From CBDUWP01 sp965370955 (GTDB lineage Bacteria; Planctomycetota; Phycisphaerae; Sedimentisphaerales; Anaerobacaceae), in assembly GCA_965370955.1 (NCBI GenBank), contig CBDUWP010000046.1, positions 1 through 11,063 of the forward strand: a stretch of 11,063 nucleotides of DNA, read 5' to 3'. The position numbers and the translations under genes are program-made. Below the pieces are notes generated by a model, which was not told the origin of the DNA, did no database searches, and was given only the letters and a program-made list of their open reading frames with translations. Below, piece after piece: positions 7,648 to 11,063 of the stretch (position 1 is its first letter; each line of letters starts with the position of its first letter).

Positions 7648-8211
7648 CTATTTAATTTTTTTGATTCTCAATGCCCAAAACCATCCTAAAGCTGCAATAA
7701 CAGCAACGCCGACCACATATCCAGCAGGAGCACCAAAAAGTTTCGGCAGCACTATTTTTTGTATAAAATATCCATCTTTCAACAATGGATCAAGCTTATA
7801 AACGACCAACGCCATTCCGGGAATGAACGATACAAACACAACCAAAAAGGTTAGATTCCCCTCACCTATCTGCCTCAAGGTGCCAAGAATACATCCGCCA
7901 TTTAAGGCGATACCTGCTCCGAACAACATGCCAGCAGCCAGATTATAAAATCCATATCCTCTAATATGTCCAATAGGTTTTAAGCCAAGCTTAATTGCTC
8001 CAAAGATCGATCCATCGGCAAGTATTATTGAGCTTAGCCAAAAGCCCAAACATGTAATGACAAAAATCACAACAAACATACGGCAGATTCTTTTGCCTTT
8101 TCCGATAAAGATTTCGCCCAAACCGTGAGCAAAACAAAGCCCAGCTCTTTGAACCAAATATCCAAATCCGATACCAAACAAAAAAGCCACTATAAGCATT
8201 TGAATTGTCAT
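7648..8211 (-). CDS. YeeE/YedE-family transporter, half with two conserved Cys motifs
   Basis: The 187-residue hydrophobic protein has about five membrane segments (near 3-20, 44-63, 86-112, 118-138 and 160-182). It carries the family motifs RAGLCF (Cys26) and NGGCILGTLRQIGEGN (Cys107), like the conserved Cys loops of the thiosulfate permease YeeE (TsuA). Full-length relatives are roughly 320-400 residues, so this is a half-size partner that should pair with the product of the preceding gene, whose stop overlaps its ATG (ATGA). GGGAG lies 6 bases before the start. The likely role is uptake of thiosulfate or another reduced sulfur species through Cys relay sites in the inner membrane. Selenium transport, as proposed for YedE relatives, is the alternative. 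Substrate is not readable from sequence. Confidence 0.88.
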   Translation of the reverse strand: MTIQMLIVAFLFGIGFGYLVQRAGLCFAHGLGEIFIGKGKRICRMFVVIFVITCLGFWLSSIILADGSIFGAIKLGLKPIGHIRGYGFYNLAAGMLFGAGIALNGGCILGTLRQIGEGNLTFLVVFVSFIPGMALVVYKLDPLLKDGYFIQKIVLPKLFGAPAGYVVGVAVIAALGWFWALRIKKIK

Positions 8212-8639
8212 GATTTACTCCCATAAATTACTTTGTAAACTATGAATGAGCCGATGAAGATGCCTGAGATTGACAGAAATGAAGAAACAGACAACATTGG
8301 CAATCCAATAACGAAAGCTGTTGTGCAAGTTCCCGGCGCCAGCGTGACACCAGCTCCAATCAAGATACCGCCTAGTATCGCTCTCGGCAGCATTGAAACT
8401 TTAGGCATTCGCAAGATAAATTCTCCGCTTGATTTAGCCCCGATAAAAGCTCCGGCAATAACGCCCATATTGACCAGAAAAGCGAACAGAAATTTGTCGC
8501 CCGGCCCAAGTTTTCCGATCATAGGCAAAAAGCTGCTGCCTCCGATCCAGAACTTGCCAATCAATAGATACATAACAACATTCAGCAAGGCGAAACATGC
8601 CACAAAAACTTCATTTTTTCTCAATAATTTCACAGTCAT
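8208..8639 (-). CDS. YeeE/YedE-family transporter, short half
   Basis: The 143-residue protein has about four membrane segments (near 11-29, 50-67, 85-112 and 116-138). One family-type Cys loop is visible, APGTCTTAFVIG with Cys105, which resembles the C-terminal GGC-type loop of fused YeeE proteins. It should assemble with the overlapping downstream half-transporter. AAAGGTG precedes its ATG, and the TusA-like gene ends 31 bases upstream. TusA-like carriers next to YeeE-type permeases are a known arrangement (TsuA/TsuB), which supports a sulfur-uptake role. The loop reads GTC rather than the usual GGC, a mild departure. Confidence 0.86.
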   Translation of the reverse strand: MTVKLLRKNEVFVACFALLNVVMYLLIGKFWIGGSSFLPMIGKLGPGDKFLFAFLVNMGVIAGAFIGAKSSGEFILRMPKVSMLPRAILGGILIGAGVTLAPGTCTTAFVIGLPMLSVSSFLSISGIFIGSFIVYKVIYGSKS

Positions 8640-8670
8640 AAATACACCTTTCTTTTATGCTCAAATACTG

Positions 8671-8895
8671 CTATGCCTTCTCAACTTTAATCATCCATTT
8701 ATTTCCCTGTTTTTCAACGATGATAGTGACATCATCATATTCTTCCAACTCTTCAGGGATGGACTTAACAGCCAGCGGATCATCAACATAAAAAACCTTC
8801 TCTTGACCTGCTGTCATTTCGTCCACTTCTCTAATCACTTCGACCACAGGATACGGACAAAACCTTCCGGTTAACTCAACGCATTTTTCTGACAT
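8671..8895 (-). CDS. TusA-family sulfur carrier protein
   Basis: The 74-residue protein shows the TusA fold signatures: RFCPYPV with the CPxP motif (Cys13 to Pro16), the helix that follows, VDDPLAVKSIP (37-47) and a C-terminal strand pair ending in WMIKVEK. Cys13 is the expected persulfide-bearing residue. The protein should accept or pass on sulfane sulfur (or selenium) in the cytosol. Because the two half-transporter genes follow directly, the most likely partner is that permease, as for TsuB (YeeD) with TsuA (YeeE). AAAGGA stands 7 bases before the ATG. The response regulator gene ends 33 bases upstream. Whether it serves uptake, tRNA thiolation or selenium metabolism (YedF-like) cannot be decided. 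Confidence 0.93.
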   Translation of the reverse strand: MSEKCVELTGRFCPYPVVEVIREVDEMTAGQEKVFYVDDPLAVKSIPEELEEYDDVTIIVEKQGNKWMIKVEKA

Positions 8896-8928
8896 GCTGA
8901 CATCCTTTGCTTTTATATTTAAGCAATC

Positions 8929-9486
8929 TTATTTGATATAACATTCCGTTAAATCGAGCGGTGTTGCTTTACATTTATTTTGCCAATCGTCCACATTCTT
9001 TTTCTTATTTACGATTAGTTTTTTTAGAAAATCAAAATTGATTTCTTCTGGTTCATGATTTTCTATGATTTTTTCAATGACGTTGAATAAGCTTTCCCGT
9101 TCACCATGCAAATTGTAATAGTCGACAGCTTCCCTGATAACCTCCTTAAGATGCTCGCCTGATTTCCATGGTTTTGCTATAAATTTAAAGATTTGCCCTT
9201 CGTTGATAGCCTTCAAGATAACCTCGCTTTGAAGTTTTCCCGACATAACTATCCTTATCACGGACGGATAATCTTTTTTAAGCCTGTTTATCAGTTGCAG
9301 ACCATCAATATTTCTCATCATTATATCGGTCACGACAACCTGTATTTCGGTGTTTTTAAGCAGGGCATATGCTTCTTCAGCACTTTCAGCCAGCAATAGA
9401 TTATAAGGCTCGTCGCCGAGCGTGCGTTCTAGGGCTTTAAGCAGCAATGGCTCATCGTCAACAAATAAAACAGTCCTGATTTCCAA
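8929..9486 (-). CDS. Response regulator: single receiver domain with a short C-terminal tail
   Basis: The 185-residue protein has a complete receiver domain: acidic pair Asp10-Asp11, phosphoacceptor Asp54 (VVTDIMM), Ser82 in VMSGK, and Lys105 in FIAKPW. INEGQIFKFIAKPW is typical of receivers often linked to output domains such as HD-GYP, but no such domain is present here. Residues 127-185 form a helical, charged tail with two Cys (172, 182) and no recognised DNA-binding motif. Output is therefore probably by protein-protein contact. The start is TTG, 7 bases after GGGAG. It lies between the CheC/CBS protein and the TusA carrier; the nearby histidine kinase is the probable phosphate donor and the CheC-like domain a candidate phosphatase (inference). 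Confidence 0.92.
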   Translation of the reverse strand: MEIRTVLFVDDEPLLLKALERTLGDEPYNLLLAESAEEAYALLKNTEIQVVVTDIMMRNIDGLQLINRLKKDYPSVIRIVMSGKLQSEVILKAINEGQIFKFIAKPWKSGEHLKEVIREAVDYYNLHGERESLFNVIEKIIENHEPEEINFDFLKKLIVNKKKNVDDWQNKCKATPLDLTECYIK

Positions 9487-9493
9487 AATAGAT

Positions 9494-9498
9494 CTCCC
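9494..9498 (-). promoter_or_regulatory. Ribosome binding site deciding the TTG start of the response regulator
   Basis: GGGAG on the minus strand is 7 bases before TTG at 9486. A nearby ATG overlapping the site (9501) is out of frame, so TTG is the best start. Confidence 0.55.
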
Positions 9499-9523
9499 AT
9501 TAGCAAAATAACGTTGATATCTG

Positions 9524-9544
9524 CTATTCGGCTAAAACCACCAT
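9524..9544 (-). CDS. Possible six-codon leader peptide before the response regulator
   Basis: ATG GTG GTT TTA GCC GAA TAG encodes MVVLAE. A strong Shine-Dalgarno sequence, GGAGG at 9557-9553, stands 8 bases before the ATG. It lies in the 94-base spacer between the CBS protein and the response regulator and is not in frame with the latter. It could be a translated leader, a translational coupling device or a remnant start. Only the ribosome site and spacing support it. Confidence 0.25.
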   Translation of the reverse strand: MVVLAE

Positions 9545-9580
9545 CAAAATAACCTCCAATATTCTAGGAAAACTTTAAGC

Positions 9581-11063
9581 CTAAAACAGAGGCGGCATTT
9601 GCGAAGAGTTGCCGATAATGTTTGCATCCGAACCGTTGTTGATCACAGCCTTAAAGATATCGAACACTGTTACAATCCCCACTACACTGCCATCTGTCCC
9701 CACCACAGGCAAACATCTACTGCCCGATTGGCACATATTCTGCATCGCCGCAACGACAGTAATATCAGGCCCGATCGTATTTATAGTCCTGCTCATCACC
9801 CATTTTAGTTTGATTTGTAAAGTAGCATCATCAGCCGGCGTTCGCCATTTGCTAAACATCGGCTTAAGATAAATACTTATCGCCGTAAGCAGATCCGTTC
9901 TCGATAAGATCCCCTCCAGCTTGCCGCCAGCTCCAATCATCAAATAGCCGCAATTCGACTGCTGCATCGTAGCCGTCGCTCTTTCCACAGTATCGTCGCC
10001 ACTTAGCCAAGCTACATCTGGATGCATAATGTCCTGAATTTTGAGATCCAAAACCGTTTGATTTGACTGTTTTTGCAAATTAGAAGCAGATTGCGCCATC
10101 TTCTTAATAGATTCAGATATCTGGCCAGTCTCAGTTTCTGCGGCAACAGTAGTATCGCCATCTACACCTTCTTGCTTAGCTTTAGCTTCAACCGGTTTTG
10201 CGCTGTCTGAATCCTGATCATCCTTTGATTCTGGAACAATTTCAGCATCAGGACTTTCAGCTTTATCGACATTTTCCTGTTTTTGGTCGGTTTTAGGTTG
10301 TTCTGTTTGTGGTTTGGGCTCAACTGCGGTTGACTCGCTATCAGATGCCTCTTCAGTTTTTTCTGCTTCAACTTCGACAGCAACAGCTTCGGTCACTTCT
10401 GCCGATTCACTCACAGCCCCATCTTCTGCGTCACTTTCTGCACCGGACGCTTTTTCATTGATTGTTGTATCCTGCTGACTTGATTCATCAGTTTGAGGTT
10501 CTTCCGTTGCCGAACCTTTGACATCAGTTTCCGTTTTTGCTGGATCTGATGGTTGTGTCTGTGCTGCATTTTCTCCTGTATTGACTTCGGCATTTGCATT
10601 TTCTGCCGCCGCCTCTTCTGCCTCAGCTTCCAACGTAGCTTGAGGGAATATTACACCACACTTAAACACACCATGAGGCTCAATTGTCATTTCATAGAGG
10701 CTGAAAATAATCTCTTGGTTCTTTTCCAAGCCAATACTTTTTTCCGGATTAACCCAGGGCTTCCCGATAAAGACATCGGTTTGCACAAAATGGCCATGTC
10801 CCTCAAGTCCTTCTCTGAAGATTCTATCCCACGAACCGACCAGCAGATTACCGCACTCTCCCACAGCATCGCTCATGTCTTTGGCATCAGCTTCTGAGCC
10901 GCGTTTTCTGTTTTGTATAATACGTTGCTCCGGCAGCATAACAATCGTACCGCCAAGAGTAAAAAGCCCTTCCTGATCGAAAATAAGCATAAAATCGCCG
11001 GCAACAACCCCTTCGGCCTTGACAGTATTAACAGCGACCAGCTTTTTAAAATACTTTTTGAGC
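9581..11063 (-). CDS. CheC/CheX-like domain fused through an acidic linker to a CBS-domain pair (N-terminus outside window)
   Basis: The frame stays open to the window edge: 24 codons precede the ATG at 10990 and continue the fold (LVAVNTVKAEGVVAGDF), so that ATG is internal. Numbering from it, residues 1-119 resemble CheC/CheX/FliY phosphatases: strands, then DAVGECGN (41-48), matching DxxxExxN with Glu45 and Asn48. A proline follows N48 by 30 residues instead of the usual 23. Residues 120-295 are a low-complexity Ala/Glu/Asp/Ser/Thr linker. Residues 316-370 and 396-450 are two CBS motifs (IMHPDVAWLS to GILSRTDLL; VMSRTINTI to GIVTVFDIF), which usually bind adenine nucleotides. A role as a nucleotide-sensitive modulator of the following response regulator fits, but the CheC-like assignment comes from motif and order only. 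The CBS part is firm. Confidence 0.85.
   Translation of the reverse strand, partial: LKKYFKKLVAVNTVKAEGVVAGDFMLIFDQEGLFTLGGTIVMLPEQRIIQNRKRGSEADAKDMSDAVGECGNLLVGSWDRIFREGLEGHGHFVQTDVFIGKPWVNPEKSIGLEKNQEIIFSLYEMTIEPHGVFKCGVIFPQATLEAEAEEAAAENANAEVNTGENAAQTQPSDPAKTETDVKGSATEEPQTDESSQQDTTINEKASGAESDAEDGAVSESAEVTEAVAVEVEAEKTEEASDSESTAVEPKPQTEQPKTDQKQENVDKAESPDAEIVPESKDDQDSDSAKPVEAKAKQEGVDGDTTVAAETETGQISESIKKMAQSASNLQKQSNQTVLDLKIQDIMHPDVAWLSGDDTVERATATMQQSNCGYLMIGAGGKLEGILSRTDLLTAISIYLKPMFSKWRTPADDATLQIKLKWVMSRTINTIGPDITVVAAMQNMCQSGSRCLPVVGTDGSVVGIVTVFDIFKAVINNGSDANIIGNSSQMPPLF
10106..10633 (-). other. Acidic low-complexity linker-coding segment
   Basis: This segment encodes about 175 residues dominated by Ala, Glu, Asp, Ser, Thr, Gln, Lys, Val and Pro, with no Cys, Trp, Tyr or Phe. 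Short acidic words recur without a fixed repeat unit. It separates the CheC-like and CBS parts and is probably disordered. It lies inside the gene above and is not a separate gene. Confidence 0.8.

Noticed and set aside
7640..7652. Small inverted repeat AATAG-TAG-CTATT between the transporter and kinase genes
   Set aside because: Five AT-rich pairs with a three-base loop are expected by chance, and there is no T-run or known site.
8242..8874. A 210-codon open frame on the plus strand
   Set aside because: It lies antisense to the TusA and short transporter genes, whose minus-strand products have clear family motifs. Its product shows no recognisable domain.
10106..10633. A tandem DNA repeat or CRISPR-like array
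   Set aside because: The recurring words reflect biased amino-acid composition of an acidic linker. There is no constant repeat unit or spacer length.
9581..10990. ATG at 10990 as the true start of the CheC/CBS protein
   Set aside because: The frame continues open for 24 more codons to the window edge with residues that extend the same fold, and no good ribosome site precedes the ATG.

Overview
The window is one block of bacterial genes, all read from the minus strand, so gene order below runs from high to low coordinates. It looks like the chromosome of an anaerobe. It has moderate to low G+C (about 40% judged by eye), short spacers, ATGA overlaps and several TTG starts backed by good Shine-Dalgarno sequences. 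It also encodes the electron-bifurcating transhydrogenase NfnAB, a cobalamin-dependent methionine synthase and a TusA/YeeE-type sulfur (or selenium) uptake module. I cannot name the taxon. A Gram-negative-type anaerobe such as an anaerobic planctomycete or desulfobacterium is only a guess from the style of the signalling proteins.

Upstream block, 11063 to 5756: a signalling and sulfur-transport gene row. It opens with a protein whose N-terminus lies outside the window. It has a CheC/CheX-like domain (DxxxExxN phosphatase signature), a long acidic low-complexity linker and a CBS-domain pair (9581 to beyond 11063). Then come a single-receiver response regulator (8929-9486, TTG start), a TusA-family sulfur carrier (8671-8895), two overlapping YeeE/YedE-type half-transporters (8208-8639 and 7648-8211) and a soluble GAF-PAS histidine kinase with a cysteine-rich PAS segment (5756-7600, TTG start). 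The spacers are 94, 33, 31, -4 and 47 bases, so co-transcription is likely. A receiver, a candidate receiver phosphatase, a kinase, a sulfur carrier and a split permease in one row suggest a sensory circuit tied to import or trafficking of a sulfur or selenium compound.

A gap of about 176 bases (5580-5755) separates the two blocks. It holds a weak candidate terminator, a GTCA-N4-TGAC dyad and a plausible sigma70-type promoter.

Downstream block, 5579 to 1: nfnA (4719-5579), nfnB (3269-4684), a stand-alone homocysteine methyltransferase (2294-3223) and a MetH that starts directly at the pterin-binding domain and continues through the B12 and activation domains (1-2297, C-terminus outside the window). 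Methionine synthase is therefore split into two overlapping genes at the junction between the homocysteine and folate modules. It lies behind an enzyme that balances NADH, NADPH and ferredoxin, which could supply reductant for folate chemistry or for cobalamin reactivation (inference).

I see no tRNA, rRNA, CRISPR array, insertion sequence or recognisable riboswitch. No stretch longer than about 180 bases lacks a gene.
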